From Halococcus thailandensis JCM 13552 (lineage in GTDB: Archaea > Halobacteriota > Halobacteria > Halobacteriales > Halococcaceae): a stretch of DNA of 35,695 bases. Positions 14,954-24,807 of the stretch are shown here, one piece after another (the stretch's first letter is position 1; each line of letters starts with the position of its first letter). Made by a program: the position numbers and the translations under genes. The notes below the pieces were generated by a model. The model was not told the origin of the DNA, made no database searches, and was given only the letters and a program-made list of their open reading frames with translations. Location: contig NZ_AOMF01000166.1 of NCBI RefSeq assembly GCF_000336715.1, positions 68,779-104,473 on the forward strand, read 5' to 3'.

Positions 14954-14964
14954 GTTACAAAGGC
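14954..14964 (-). promoter_or_regulatory. TATA-like box deciding the NDH-2-like start
   Basis: CCTTTGTAACG on the minus strand is centred 28 nt from the ATG at 14931 but only 22 nt from the ATG at 14937, favouring the inner start. Confidence 0.5.
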
Positions 14965-15042
14965 TTTGAAACACGATGCGACGGTGAATGGGTGGCATAT
15001 GCCGGCGTCCCGTCCGACGGTGTATCATCCCGCTTGCGGGGG

Positions 15043-15050
15043 TTTTAATC
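15043..15050 (+). promoter_or_regulatory. TATA box of the TrkA-N/DHH gene
   Basis: TTTTAATC is centred about 27 nt upstream of the ATG at 15073. This supports that ATG over the GTG two codons upstream. Confidence 0.65.
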
Positions 15051-15072
15051 GTCGTGGCACCCAGCGGTGGGC

Positions 15073-16545
15073 ATGGTCTCGCGGCTCGTGCTCGGCTGCG
15101 GCTCCGTCGGTCGGACGCTCGTGAGCGAGCTCGCCGACCGGCCGGGGCGGGTGCTGGTCTGCTGTGCGGACGAACATCGCATCGAAACCCTCCGTAGCGA
15201 CCGCGTCACGGCCCGCCTGGCCGACCCGACCGACCCCGAAACCCTCGCGGCGGTCGACCGCTCGATCGACATCGTCGTCGTGGCCGACGACGACCCGGCC
15301 ACCAACCGTGCGGCCGTCGAACTCGCCCGCGAACACCATCCCGACACCTTCGTCCTCGCGTATGCGGGCGAGGAGCCCGCCGTCGAAACACGGCTGCAGA
15401 TCGAATCGATCGCCGACCGACTCGTCGACAGGGAGGCGACCGTCGCCGCCGATCTCGTCGAGCGCATCGGCGAGGCGAGTATGCGGCCCCGACGGCTCCG
15501 GCGCGTGCTCCGCTCGATCGACGGGCCGCTCGCGGTCGTCACCCACGACAACCCCGATCCCGACGCGATCGCGAGCGCGCTCGCGCTCTGTAAGGTCGCG
15601 CGGACGGTCGGTCGCGAGGCGGAGATCTGCTATTTCGGCGAGATCACCCACCAGGAAAATCGAGCGTTGATCAACGTCCTGGACGTCGAACTCCGCGAAC
15701 TCGAACCGGGCGACATCGACGACTATGGGGGCGTCGCGCTCGTCGATCACTCCCGGCCGGGCGTCAACGACCAACTGGCCGAGGACACCCCCGTGGACGT
15801 GCTGATCGACCACCATCCACCGCGCGCGCCGGTCGAGGCGCGGTTCGTCGACCTCCGGAGCGACGTGGGCGCGACGAGCACGCTGCTCGTCGAGTATCTC
15901 CGCCAGCTCGGCATCGAGATCGACGAGACCGTCGCGACCGCGCTGCTGTACGGGATCCGGGTCGACACGGACGACTTCCGGCGTGAGGCTTCGACGGTGG
16001 ACTTCGACGCCGCGGCCTACCTGCTCCCCTTCACCGACGAGTCGGTGCTCGAACGGATCGCGACGCCGAGCATGAGCGCCGAGACGCTCGAAACGATGGC
16101 ACGGGCGATCACCAACCGCGAGGTCCGCGGCTCGGTGCTCGTGAGCCACATCGAGGAGCTCCACGAGCGCGACGCGCTCGCCCAGTCGGCCGATCAGCTG
16201 CTCGATATCGAGGGCGTCCGGACCACGCTGGTGTACGGCATCATCGACGGGACGGTCTACTGCTCGGGTCGGACCCGCGGGGCGACCCTCGACATCGGCG
16301 AGACCCTGCGGGACGCCTTCGATCGGATCGGCAGCGGCGGCGGCCACGCGGACATGGCCGGCGCACAGATCCCGCTCGGGCTGCTCGGCGAGAACGAGGA
16401 GGCGGAGCTCTCGGAGATCGTCCACGACCTCATCGTCGAACGCTTCTTCACGGCCATCGAGTCGCGCCCCGACGCGCGCTCGGTCGGCCCGTTCGCCGAC
16501 GACGAGGATGGCGACGCCGACGATGAGGAGTCGTCACGCGACTGA
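15073..16545 (+). CDS. TrkA-N domain fused to DHH/DHHA1 phosphoesterase
   Basis: The 490-aa product starts with a Rossmann TrkA-N/RCK-like domain (MVSRLVLGCGSVGRTLVSELAD, residues 1 to about 110, with VVVADDDPATNRAAVELARE), followed by a DHH phosphoesterase core: THDNPDPDAIASALAL, VALVDHSRPG, the DHH motif in VLIDHHPPRAP, GIRVDTDDFRR, and a DHHA1 domain with GSGGGHADMAGAQIPLG. The core matches NrnA-like enzymes, which degrade nanoRNA and 3'-phosphoadenosine 5'-phosphate using Mn/Mg. The N-terminal domain suggests nucleotide control of activity, as seen in other archaeal DHH fusions. The tail is very acidic. A CBS-ParB gene follows 38 nt downstream with its own T-rich promoter-like element. 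Confidence 0.88.
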   Translation: MVSRLVLGCGSVGRTLVSELADRPGRVLVCCADEHRIETLRSDRVTARLADPTDPETLAAVDRSIDIVVVADDDPATNRAAVELAREHHPDTFVLAYAGEEPAVETRLQIESIADRLVDREATVAADLVERIGEASMRPRRLRRVLRSIDGPLAVVTHDNPDPDAIASALALCKVARTVGREAEICYFGEITHQENRALINVLDVELRELEPGDIDDYGGVALVDHSRPGVNDQLAEDTPVDVLIDHHPPRAPVEARFVDLRSDVGATSTLLVEYLRQLGIEIDETVATALLYGIRVDTDDFRREASTVDFDAAAYLLPFTDESVLERIATPSMSAETLETMARAITNREVRGSVLVSHIEELHERDALAQSADQLLDIEGVRTTLVYGIIDGTVYCSGRTRGATLDIGETLRDAFDRIGSGGGHADMAGAQIPLGLLGENEEAELSEIVHDLIVERFFTAIESRPDARSVGPFADDEDGDADDEESSRD

Positions 16546-16549
16546 ACGA

Positions 16550-16560
16550 GACGTTTTTGT
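16550..16560 (+). promoter_or_regulatory. T-rich promoter-like element of the CBS-ParB gene
   Basis: CGTTTTTGTCC is centred about 29 nt upstream of the ATG at 16584. Confidence 0.45.
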
Positions 16561-16583
16561 CCGCCCGCGGCGACGGCCTACCA

Positions 16584-17387
16584 ATGAACGAAGGCAGCGA
16601 CAAGCCACGGGTCGCCGACTACATGACCCGCGAGGTCGCGACCGTCTCGCCGGACGACACGGTCGCGGCGGTCGCCCGCCGCATCGCCGAAAGCGAAGAA
16701 CACAGCGGCCTGCCGGTCTGTGAGGGTCGCAACTGTATCGGCTTCGTCAGCGCCCGCGACCTCCTGCTCGCCGACGACAGCGCGCTCGTCTTCACCGTCA
16801 TGAGCGACGATCTCGTCGTCGCACACCCCGACATGGCGCTCTCGGACGCCGCGCGCGTCATCCTGCGATCGGGCATCCAGAAACTCCCGGTCGTCGACGA
16901 TGCCGGCAACCTCACGGGGATCATCGCCAACACCGACGTCGTCCGCAGCCAGATCGAGCGCGCCACGCCCGAGAAGGTGGGCAAGCTCTCGCGCACGCTC
17001 GAGAACATCCACGGCGTCGAGACGGAAGAGGAGCGCCGGCGCGTCGCGCTCGCCGACCTGACGCCCACCCAATCGAAAGTGTACGGCGACGAACTCGAAG
17101 GCCGGAGCTACGAACTCGACCACGGGCTGACCGAACCGCTCGTCGTCATCGACAATGGGGGCGCGAAACTGCTGCTCGCCGACGGCCACCACCGGGTGAA
17201 GGCCGCCGCACAGTCGGGCATCGAGGAGATGGACGCCTACGTCATCATGGTCGACGAGCGCGTCGAGCTCGGGATGGCCCAGACCGCCCGCAACGAGGGG
17301 CTCTCGACGATCGACGACATCGCGGTCGTCGACTACGCCCACCATCCGCTCATCGAGAGCGTCGAGCGCCTCCAGAACCCCGAGTGA
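16584..17387 (+). CDS. Two CBS domains fused to a ParB/Srx-like domain
   Basis: The 267-aa product has CBS domain 1 at about residues 9-66 (VADYMTREVATVSPDDTVAA to CIGFVSARDLLLA), CBS domain 2 at about 72-125 (MSDDLVVAHPDMALSDAARV to LTGIIANTDVVRS), and a C-terminal ParB/sulfiredoxin-fold domain at about 148-225 with LADLTPTQSKVYGDELEG, EPLVVIDNGG and LLADGHHRVKAA. The DGHHR motif is shared with ParB-like enzymes, including the archaeal free-serine kinase SerK, which uses this fold. CBS pairs usually bind adenine nucleotides, so an adenylate-controlled kinase or nucleotidase is plausible, but substrate and activity are not established. The frame extends upstream with a TTG; the ATG fits the promoter spacing. 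Confidence 0.8.
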   Translation: MNEGSDKPRVADYMTREVATVSPDDTVAAVARRIAESEEHSGLPVCEGRNCIGFVSARDLLLADDSALVFTVMSDDLVVAHPDMALSDAARVILRSGIQKLPVVDDAGNLTGIIANTDVVRSQIERATPEKVGKLSRTLENIHGVETEEERRRVALADLTPTQSKVYGDELEGRSYELDHGLTEPLVVIDNGGAKLLLADGHHRVKAAAQSGIEEMDAYVIMVDERVELGMAQTARNEGLSTIDDIAVVDYAHHPLIESVERLQNPE

Positions 17388-17442
17388 GGCCACCTTTTCC
17401 TGCCCGGAACCTTCATTGACGACCCACGCAAAAACTGCGAGC

Positions 17443-19143
<1,701 letters not shown>

Positions 19144-19246
19144 TTCCGCGCCCCACCGCCCCGCCGGCGGCCGGTTCGGCTCCGTCGCTTCTGGGATAAC
19201 AATTATGTATCGTCGCGCCGTCGGCCACATTTGGGTACGACAATTC

Positions 19247-21226
19247 ATGACAACCGATGACGAGTTGACGATCGAATCACGACTGGCCGAACAGGAGTAT
19301 TTCGAGCCACCGACCGAGTTCGTCGGACAGGCCAACATGGCCGATCCCGCGGTCTACGACCGGTTCGACGAGTTCCCCGAGGGGTTCGAGGAGTACGCCG
19401 CAATGCTCGACTGGGACGAACACTGGGACGAGGTACTCGACGACTCGAACCCGCCCTTTTACGAGTGGTTCGTCGGCGGGAAACTGAACGCCAGCCACAA
19501 CTGCATCGACCGCCATCTCGACGAGCGCAAGAACCAGACCGCGCTGCTCTGGGAGGGCGAGGACGGCGAACAGCGCAACGTCAGCTATCAGGACCTCTAT
19601 CGCGAGGTCAACGAGATGGCCGCCGCGCTGCGCTCGGCCGGCGTCGAGGAGGACGACATCGTCACGATCCATCTCCCGATGGTGCCGGCGCTGCCGATCA
19701 CGATGCTCGCGTGCGCGCGTATCGGCGCACCCCACAGCGTCGTCTTCGCCGGCTTCTCGGCGAGCGCGCTCGCCGAACGGGTCGACGACGCCGACTCCGA
19801 TCACGTCGTCACCATCGACGGCTACTATCGCCGTGGCGACTTCTTGGAGCACATCGAGAAGGCCGACGAGGCGATGGCCGAGGTCGACGGCGATCCCGAC
19901 GTGCTCGCGTGGACGCGCCACGACGAGCCTCAGGTCGACGTCAGCGACGACTACACGCTCGTTTCGGAGCTTCTCGACGACCATCGTGGTGAGCGCGTCG
20001 AGCCGGTCAGCCGCGACGCCGAGGATCCGCTCTTTCTCATGTACACCTCGGGGACGACGGGCCAGCCGAAGGGCTGCCAGCATCGGACGGGTGGCTATCT
20101 CGCCTACGCGACGGGAACCGCGAAGTACGACGAGGACATCAAACCCGAGGACACCTACTGGTGTTCGGCGGATATCGGCTGGATCACGGGTCACAGCTAC
20201 ATCGTCTACGGGCCGCTCTCGCTCGGTACCACCTCGGTGATGTACGAGGGGACGCCCGACTACCCGCACAAGGGACGGACCTGGGAGATCGCCGAGAAGT
20301 ACGACGTCGACATCTTCCACACCTCGCCGACGGCGGTCCGCCAGTTCATGAAGTGGGGCGAGGAAGAACTGGAGGGCTACGACTTCGACTTCCGACACAT
20401 GACCACTGTAGGAGAACCGATCCAGCCCGAGGCCTGGCTCTGGTACTACAAACACGTCGGCGACGAGAGCGCCGTCATCGTCGATACCTGGTGGCAGACC
20501 GAAAACGGCGGACATATGATCACGAACCTGCCGGCGATCCAGGACATGAAACCCGGCAGTGCCGGCCGTCCAGCCCCCGGAATCGAACCCGCCATCCTCG
20601 ACGACGCGGGCGAGGAGATCGCACCCGAGTCCGGCGAGGCGGGCAACCTCGCCATCACGCGGCCGTGGCCCGGTATGCTTCAAACCGTCCACGGCGACGA
20701 CGAACGGTTCATCGAGGAGTACTGGGAGCGATTCTCGGACACCGACTCCGACGACTCCGCGGACTGGATCTACGAGGCGGGCGACGCGGCCGTCCAGGGA
20801 ACGGACGGCTACTACCGAATTCTCGGCCGGCTCGACGACGTGATGAACGTCGCCGGCCACCGACTCGGAACGATGGAGCTCGAAAGCGCGATCGCGGAGG
20901 TCGAGGACGTCGCCGAGGCGGCCGTCGCCGCGCGTGACGACGCCGAGAAGGGCGAGGTGCCCGACGTCTACGTCACCGTCAGGGAGGGCGTCGAGGAAAC
21001 CGAAGAGCTGCGCGGGCGCATCGTCGAATCCGTCGAGGAGGGTATCGGCAAGTTCGCCCGGCCGTCGAACGTGCTGTTCGTCGACGAACTGCCGAAGACC
21101 CGCTCGGGGAAGATCATGCGCCGACTCCTGGAGGACATCTCCAACGACGAGGAGCTCGGCAACACGAGCACGCTCGCCGACCCGAGCGTGCCCGAGACGA
21201 TCCGCGATCAACTACAGGCGGACTAG
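19247..21226 (+). CDS. acs: Acetyl-CoA synthetase (AMP-forming)
   Basis: The 659-aa product activates acetate (or propionate) with ATP to the acyl-AMP and then to the CoA thioester. Landmarks: P-loop-like YTSGTTGQPKG beginning at about residue 266, the acyl-pocket and adenine motif DTWWQTENGGHMITNLP, the hinge region YRILGRLDDVMNVAGHRLGT, and the catalytic lysine K622 in KTRSGKIMRRLL. Length and order match bacterial and archaeal Acs. The frame opens at 19205; the ATG at 19247 was chosen because it starts with MTTDDELTIESRLAEQEYF, normal for haloarchaeal Acs, and an AT-rich element (ACAATTATGTAT, about 19199-19210) would place transcription start about 15 nt before it. Confidence 0.95.
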   Translation: MTTDDELTIESRLAEQEYFEPPTEFVGQANMADPAVYDRFDEFPEGFEEYAAMLDWDEHWDEVLDDSNPPFYEWFVGGKLNASHNCIDRHLDERKNQTALLWEGEDGEQRNVSYQDLYREVNEMAAALRSAGVEEDDIVTIHLPMVPALPITMLACARIGAPHSVVFAGFSASALAERVDDADSDHVVTIDGYYRRGDFLEHIEKADEAMAEVDGDPDVLAWTRHDEPQVDVSDDYTLVSELLDDHRGERVEPVSRDAEDPLFLMYTSGTTGQPKGCQHRTGGYLAYATGTAKYDEDIKPEDTYWCSADIGWITGHSYIVYGPLSLGTTSVMYEGTPDYPHKGRTWEIAEKYDVDIFHTSPTAVRQFMKWGEEELEGYDFDFRHMTTVGEPIQPEAWLWYYKHVGDESAVIVDTWWQTENGGHMITNLPAIQDMKPGSAGRPAPGIEPAILDDAGEEIAPESGEAGNLAITRPWPGMLQTVHGDDERFIEEYWERFSDTDSDDSADWIYEAGDAAVQGTDGYYRILGRLDDVMNVAGHRLGTMELESAIAEVEDVAEAAVAARDDAEKGEVPDVYVTVREGVEETEELRGRIVESVEEGIGKFARPSNVLFVDELPKTRSGKIMRRLLEDISNDEELGNTSTLADPSVPETIRDQLQAD

Positions 21227-21251
21227 AACGACCGCACGCCACCCGATAGAG

Positions 21252-21398
21252 AGCGGGAATCCGGCACCGCTCGATCTTGCGGGATTCGGCCTCACGATCG
21301 ACTTCCTGAGTCTCGTCGATGTTGATCTCCTTCCGGGCGAAGGTGGGGCGGCCGTACTGCTGCTCGCGTTTGGCGTCCGTGACGCGCGATTGGATCAG
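21252..21398 (-). pseudogene. Possible gene remnant, coding-like but without start
   Basis: Between acs and the UspA gene the minus strand reads, in one frame, QSRVTDAKREQQYG, then RPTFARKEINIDETQ and EVDREAESRKIE, with mostly G or C at third positions, which is how real genes in this window look. No usable start codon lies in this frame: upstream it runs into the 3' end of the UspA gene in another frame. I do not recognise the family. It could be a decayed gene end or a chance open stretch. Confidence 0.3.
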
Positions 21399-21766
21399 TG
21401 ATCCGGCTCGCCCGCAACTAGCACCGGACGATCGGCGTTGACGATCACCGACTGTGCACCGCTACGCAGCTGTGCCTTCCCGGCCGGCGAGCGCGTCCGG
21501 CCGCCGACACAGATGAGATCGGCCTCGCGCTCGGCCGCCACTTCGACGAGCGCAGTCGGTGGATCACTGCTCACGGTTTCGACGGTGGTGTCGATATCGT
21601 GTTCGTCGAAAAACGCGCTGATCTCCGACGGGTCGGCGGAGCCATCGCCCGCCCGTACCAGCACGACAGCGAGGGAGTCCGTGGCCGCGGGGAGATCGAC
21701 GATCGTGCGAGCTTTCCGCAGCGTGCGTTCGTGGTCCGTGCCAGCACCCACGACGACGGTGTACAT
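21395..21766 (-). CDS. UspA-domain universal stress protein, short form
   Basis: The 123-aa product has the Usp fold: MYTVVVGAGTDHERTLRKA at the start, ALVEVAAEREADLICVGGRTR in the middle and the ATP-site pattern GGRTRSPAGKAQLRSGAQSVI near the end. Usp proteins bind nucleotides and respond to stress. It is slightly shorter than the usual 140-150 aa form. It lies directly downstream of the 94-aa membrane protein gene on the same strand (24-nt gap). A TATA-like GGTAAGGCG near 21789-21797 gives it a possible promoter of its own inside that gap. Confidence 0.87.
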   Translation of the reverse strand: MYTVVVGAGTDHERTLRKARTIVDLPAATDSLAVVLVRAGDGSADPSEISAFFDEHDIDTTVETVSSDPPTALVEVAAEREADLICVGGRTRSPAGKAQLRSGAQSVIVNADRPVLVAGEPDH

Positions 21767-21790
21767 GATCGGTGAACGGGTCGCGCCGCC

Positions 21791-22075
21791 TTACCGGTCT
21801 CGGTCGCCGTAGCGTCGGGAGACGAACCGAACCGCGAGCAAGAGCACGCCGAGGATGGTCGCGAGCGTCACCATCCCGTAGACCGCAAGCCCGAACGGTG
21901 TCGGTGGCATCTCGATGAGGAAAAACAGCTTCACCGAGCGGAGCGCGTCCGGCCCGATCATCCCGAGGAGGAAGCCCATCACTCCGGCGACGCCGATAGC
22001 GACGCAGTAGATGGTGAACACGACGCTGCGGCCGCTGTAATCCGCCCGCCGTCCGCGCGTTGGGGTCTCGGACAC
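21791..22075 (-). CDS. Two-TM membrane protein near cox genes (GTG start)
   Basis: The 94-aa product has a soluble, basic N terminus (SETPTRGRRADYSGR) and two hydrophobic segments, about residues 19-42 and 62-82, with a charged tail (SRRYGDRDR). It is a conserved-looking small haloarchaeal membrane protein without known function; its position beside coxA suggests a link to the terminal oxidase, but that is inference. The GTG start at 22075 is supported by a TATA-like GGCTAATCTT 27 nt upstream. That box overlaps the promoter of the divergent 29-aa gene. Confidence 0.7.
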   Translation of the reverse strand: MSETPTRGRRADYSGRSVVFTIYCVAIGVAGVMGFLLGMIGPDALRSVKLFFLIEMPPTPFGLAVYGMVTLATILGVLLLAVRFVSRRYGDRDR

Positions 22076-22096
22076 ACGACTGCTACCGCTCGCCGG

Positions 22097-22114
22097 AAGA
22101 TTAGCCTTTTGTCC
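22097..22114. promoter_or_regulatory. Overlapping divergent promoters
   Basis: On the minus strand GGCTAATCTT (22097-22106) is centred 27 nt from the GTG at 22075. On the plus strand CCTTTTGTCC (22105-22114) is centred 26 nt from the ATG at 22135. The two boxes touch, so the two small membrane protein genes may be controlled together. Confidence 0.55.
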
Positions 22115-22134
22115 GCGTGTCCGCTATGCGCTCC

Positions 22135-22224
22135 ATGAGCGAAAAGGAGATCCTGCTGGCGGTCCTCTCGGGCATCGCACTGTTGATGGCGGTCATGGCC
22201 GTCGTTCTCGTCGCCACCAGCTGA
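22135..22224 (+). CDS. 29-aa single-TM small membrane protein
   Basis: The product starts MSEKEILLAVLSGIALLMAV and is one hydrophobic helix after a four-residue charged start, ending ATS. An in-frame ATG three codons upstream (22126) is possible, but the ATG at 22135 has a TATA-like CCTTTTGTCC at 26 nt, the leaderless spacing. It faces away from the 94-aa membrane protein gene and lies 195 nt from the 3' end of coxA. It may be a small oxidase-associated subunit, like the tiny hydrophobic subunits of other terminal oxidases, but nothing in the sequence proves it. Confidence 0.55.
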   Translation: MSEKEILLAVLSGIALLMAVMAVVLVATS

Positions 22225-22391
22225 ACCACTCCGGGCTGCTGCCGATCTCTTTTCCACGATCCGTCTATCCCGAAAAACGGTATCCGAGACGTCGCCAGTG
22301 GTGCCAGCGGACGGTCGCGGCGATGGTGGCTCTCTCGATCGATAGCCGACCGTATTCAACCGTTCTCTGATAGCAAGAATCGCGACGACGG

Positions 22392-22403
22392 TCGAACGTT
22401 CGA
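22392..22403. repeat. 12-bp perfect palindrome after coxA
   Basis: TCGAACGTTCGA lies 17 nt past the coxA stop. A related GTCGAAC word follows at 22410-22416. It may form a weak hairpin at the coxA 3' end or be a binding site; no T-tract follows closely. The rest of 22225-22419 shows nothing else. Confidence 0.35.
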
Positions 22404-22419
22404 TCGGCGTGTCGAACGC

Positions 22420-24234
22420 CTACTCGGTGTCGGCCGATCCGTCGACGGGGTCGCCGCCGTCGGTCATCGCTGTCTCCTCTTCCTCGCCGCCGTCAGTGAT
22501 GGCCGTTTCGAGGCGACGTTCGTTCCAGCCCCACTCGTTGGTGAACTGGCCAGTCTCCTTGAGATCCCACGGGTCGTTGTCCTGGAGCGTCGGCGCTTCG
22601 TACCACGACTGGATCATGTTCCAGACCCAGATGATCTGGCCGACCAGCAGGATGAACGCCCCGAGCGTCGTCACCTGGTGGAGGACCTCGATTATCTGCT
22701 GGGGTCCGACACCGAAGGTGTAGGTCGCGTACCGGCGCGGCATGCCGAGATAGCCCAGCAGGAGCATGGCGAAGAACGTGATGTTCGTCCCGATCATCGT
22801 CAGCCAGAAATGCCACTTCGCGAGGCGTTTCTGGTACATCTTGCCGGTGATGATGGGGAACCAGTAGTAGATCCCGGCGAACACCGTGAACGCGAGCAGT
22901 CCCATGAGGATGTAGTGGAAGTGACCGACGATGTAGTAGGTGTCGTGCAGCACGAGGTCGATCGGGATCGCTGCCGTGAATATGCCAGTGACACCGCCGA
23001 AGATGAAGTTCGAGACCGCACCGACACAGAACAGCATCGGCGCGGTGAGCCTGAGATTCCCGCCCCAGAGCGTCGTCGTCCAGTTGAACACCTTGACGGC
23101 GCTCGGGATGGCGATCGCGAGTGAAACGGCCTCGAAGCTCGCGCGGATGCGCGGGTCGATACCGGTCGCGAACATGTGGTGTGCCCAGACGCCGAAGGAG
23201 AGCACGCCGATGGCCAGCGTCGAGTAGACGACGAACTTGAAGCCGAACAGCTTGCGTCCGGAGAACTTCGGGAGGATGAAACTGACCAGCCCCATCGGTG
23301 GGAGCGCGAGGATATAGACCTCAGGATGGCCGAAGAACCAGAACAGATGTTGCCAGAGGATCGGCCCACCACCCTCCGCGAGGAAGAACGTCGTTCCGAA
23401 GTTACGGTCGAGCAGCAGCATGATGAGCGCGCTGCCCAGCAGCGGGAACGCGAAGAGGATCAGTCCCGACTGGGTGAGCATCGTCCAGCTGAAGATGTCG
23501 AGATTCGCCCAGTTGACGTCGCTGCCGCGATCGGTGAAGATGGTCGCGATGAAGTTGATCGCGCCCATCGTCGCCGAAAGTCCGGTGAAGTGGAGTCCCA
23601 ACAGCATGAAGTCGATGCCGAGCCCGGAGACGCCGGCCTGCGTACCGGTGCCGACGCCGGCCGACAGCGGCGTGTACATGGTCCAGGCGGTCTGTGCGGG
23701 CTGAATATCGGTAAACGGAACGACGAGGAAGCCGGCCCAGACCAGCAGCGCCCCCGGCGGCAGCATCCAGAACGCGATGGCGTTGATGCGTGGGAACGCC
23801 ATGTCCTCGGCGTTGACGAGCAGCGGAATGAAGTAGTTCCCGAAGGCCGCGATCATCGGCGTACCGAACAGGAACAGCATCGTGATGCCGTGGCTGGTCA
23901 GCAGTGAGTTGTAGAACTGCGAACCGATGATGGCCTCGTCGGGCGTAAGCAGCTCGGTCCGCATCAGAATGACCATGATACCACCGACGGCGAACGCGAT
24001 GATGGAGTAGGCCCCGTAGAGGATCCCGATGTCCTTGTGATCGACGGTCGTCAGCCATCGGATGAGACCACTCGGCTTTTCGTCGTGTGCGTAGCCGCTC
24101 TCCTCGCCGACGGCACCACCACCGCCGGCAAGCGGCGTGTACGAACGCCAGTCCTCGATGCGGCTGAGCCAGACGGCCACGCCCGCCAGGAACAGCCCCA
24201 TCAACGCTGTCAACACCAACTGCGCTTCTACCAT
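22420..24234 (-). CDS. coxA: Cytochrome c oxidase-type terminal oxidase subunit I
   Basis: The 604-aa product is a heme-copper oxidase catalytic subunit, reducing oxygen to water and pumping protons. After an extra N-terminal hydrophobic helix, the core starts at TTVDHKDIGILYG. Visible sites: SHGITMLFLFGTP with a heme ligand His, the copper-site WFFGHPEVYI with its His-Tyr pair and the type A1 glutamate, WAHHMFATG with two copper-ligand His, KVFNWTTTLWGG with the K-channel lysine, HDTYYIVGHFHYIL with both heme ligands, and NAEDMAFPRIN with the D-channel aspartate. These assign it to type A1. The soluble acidic tail is about 60 residues. Subunit II is not in the window. A TATA-like CTTTACCC lies about 25 nt upstream of the ATG. 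Confidence 0.95.
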   Translation of the reverse strand: MVEAQLVLTALMGLFLAGVAVWLSRIEDWRSYTPLAGGGGAVGEESGYAHDEKPSGLIRWLTTVDHKDIGILYGAYSIIAFAVGGIMVILMRTELLTPDEAIIGSQFYNSLLTSHGITMLFLFGTPMIAAFGNYFIPLLVNAEDMAFPRINAIAFWMLPPGALLVWAGFLVVPFTDIQPAQTAWTMYTPLSAGVGTGTQAGVSGLGIDFMLLGLHFTGLSATMGAINFIATIFTDRGSDVNWANLDIFSWTMLTQSGLILFAFPLLGSALIMLLLDRNFGTTFFLAEGGGPILWQHLFWFFGHPEVYILALPPMGLVSFILPKFSGRKLFGFKFVVYSTLAIGVLSFGVWAHHMFATGIDPRIRASFEAVSLAIAIPSAVKVFNWTTTLWGGNLRLTAPMLFCVGAVSNFIFGGVTGIFTAAIPIDLVLHDTYYIVGHFHYILMGLLAFTVFAGIYYWFPIITGKMYQKRLAKWHFWLTMIGTNITFFAMLLLGYLGMPRRYATYTFGVGPQQIIEVLHQVTTLGAFILLVGQIIWVWNMIQSWYEAPTLQDNDPWDLKETGQFTNEWGWNERRLETAITDGGEEEETAMTDGGDPVDGSADTE

Positions 24235-24330
24235 GTCCGACCCTGTGACCTACGGGGTAAAGAATCCTTAGATTCCGGCTTCCCACACGCCGACCGCTGG
24301 ACGGAAGCGGCGTCGGCACCGACGATGGCG

Positions 24331-24738
24331 TCAGTTCTCGTCGTCCTCGTCGCCGCCAGCGTCGTCGGGTTCGGCGTCGCTACTCTCGTCGTTTTCGGCA
24401 TCGCTTTCGGATTGGTCGTCATCGCTTTCGGGGTGATCGTCGCTCACCAGCTCCTCCTCGACGCCGCTATCGAGGGTTGCGTCGCTCGCCGAGAGTTCGC
24501 CGGCGGCTGTAGCGCTCTGCTCGTCCCGTGCGACCGCCCGTCCGGAGACGAACGTGACGAGCACGAGGACGGCGAACGGGACGACCAACAGCCCGATGCT
24601 GATGGCGGTCACGAACGGGTCGAGCTCCCACGGGCTGGCGAACAGGAAGACGAGGATGAAGAACGTGAGGATCCCGAGCGGAACGATGTTGACCGTGAGG
24701 TCGAGGAGCGTCTCGCGGTCGAACGTGCGCTCTGACAT
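24331..24738 (-). CDS. Two-TM cox-linked protein with acidic tail
   Basis: The 135-aa product begins MSERTFDRETLLDLTVNIVP, has two hydrophobic helices (about 17-39 and 45-69), then about 65 residues of extremely acidic Asp/Glu/Ser-rich tail. Small proteins of this build are commonly encoded beside haloarchaeal coxA; I do not know a function. The open frame reaches 24753, but the ATG at 24738 has a strong TATA box (CCTATTTATCC, minus strand) 27 nt upstream. The tail composition fits a cytoplasmic, salt-adapted disordered region. Confidence 0.72.
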   Translation of the reverse strand: MSERTFDRETLLDLTVNIVPLGILTFFILVFLFASPWELDPFVTAISIGLLVVPFAVLVLVTFVSGRAVARDEQSATAAGELSASDATLDSGVEEELVSDDHPESDDDQSESDAENDESSDAEPDDAGGDEDDEN

Positions 24739-24759
24739 GATTGGCCCCTTCACCCGGCC

Positions 24760-24770
24760 GGATAAATAGG
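24760..24770 (-). promoter_or_regulatory. Strong TATA box of the 135-aa cox-linked gene
   Basis: CCTATTTATCC on the minus strand contains TTTATC and is centred 27 nt from the ATG at 24738. Confidence 0.7.
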
Positions 24771-24807
24771 TTGTCGGTTCCCCGGTGTCTCGTTCGGCGC
24801 TGTATCG

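Noticed and set aside
19277-21211. 644-aa minus-strand frame opposite acs
   Set aside because: Antisense shadow of acs; no family features and rich in V-R-D-L mirror composition.
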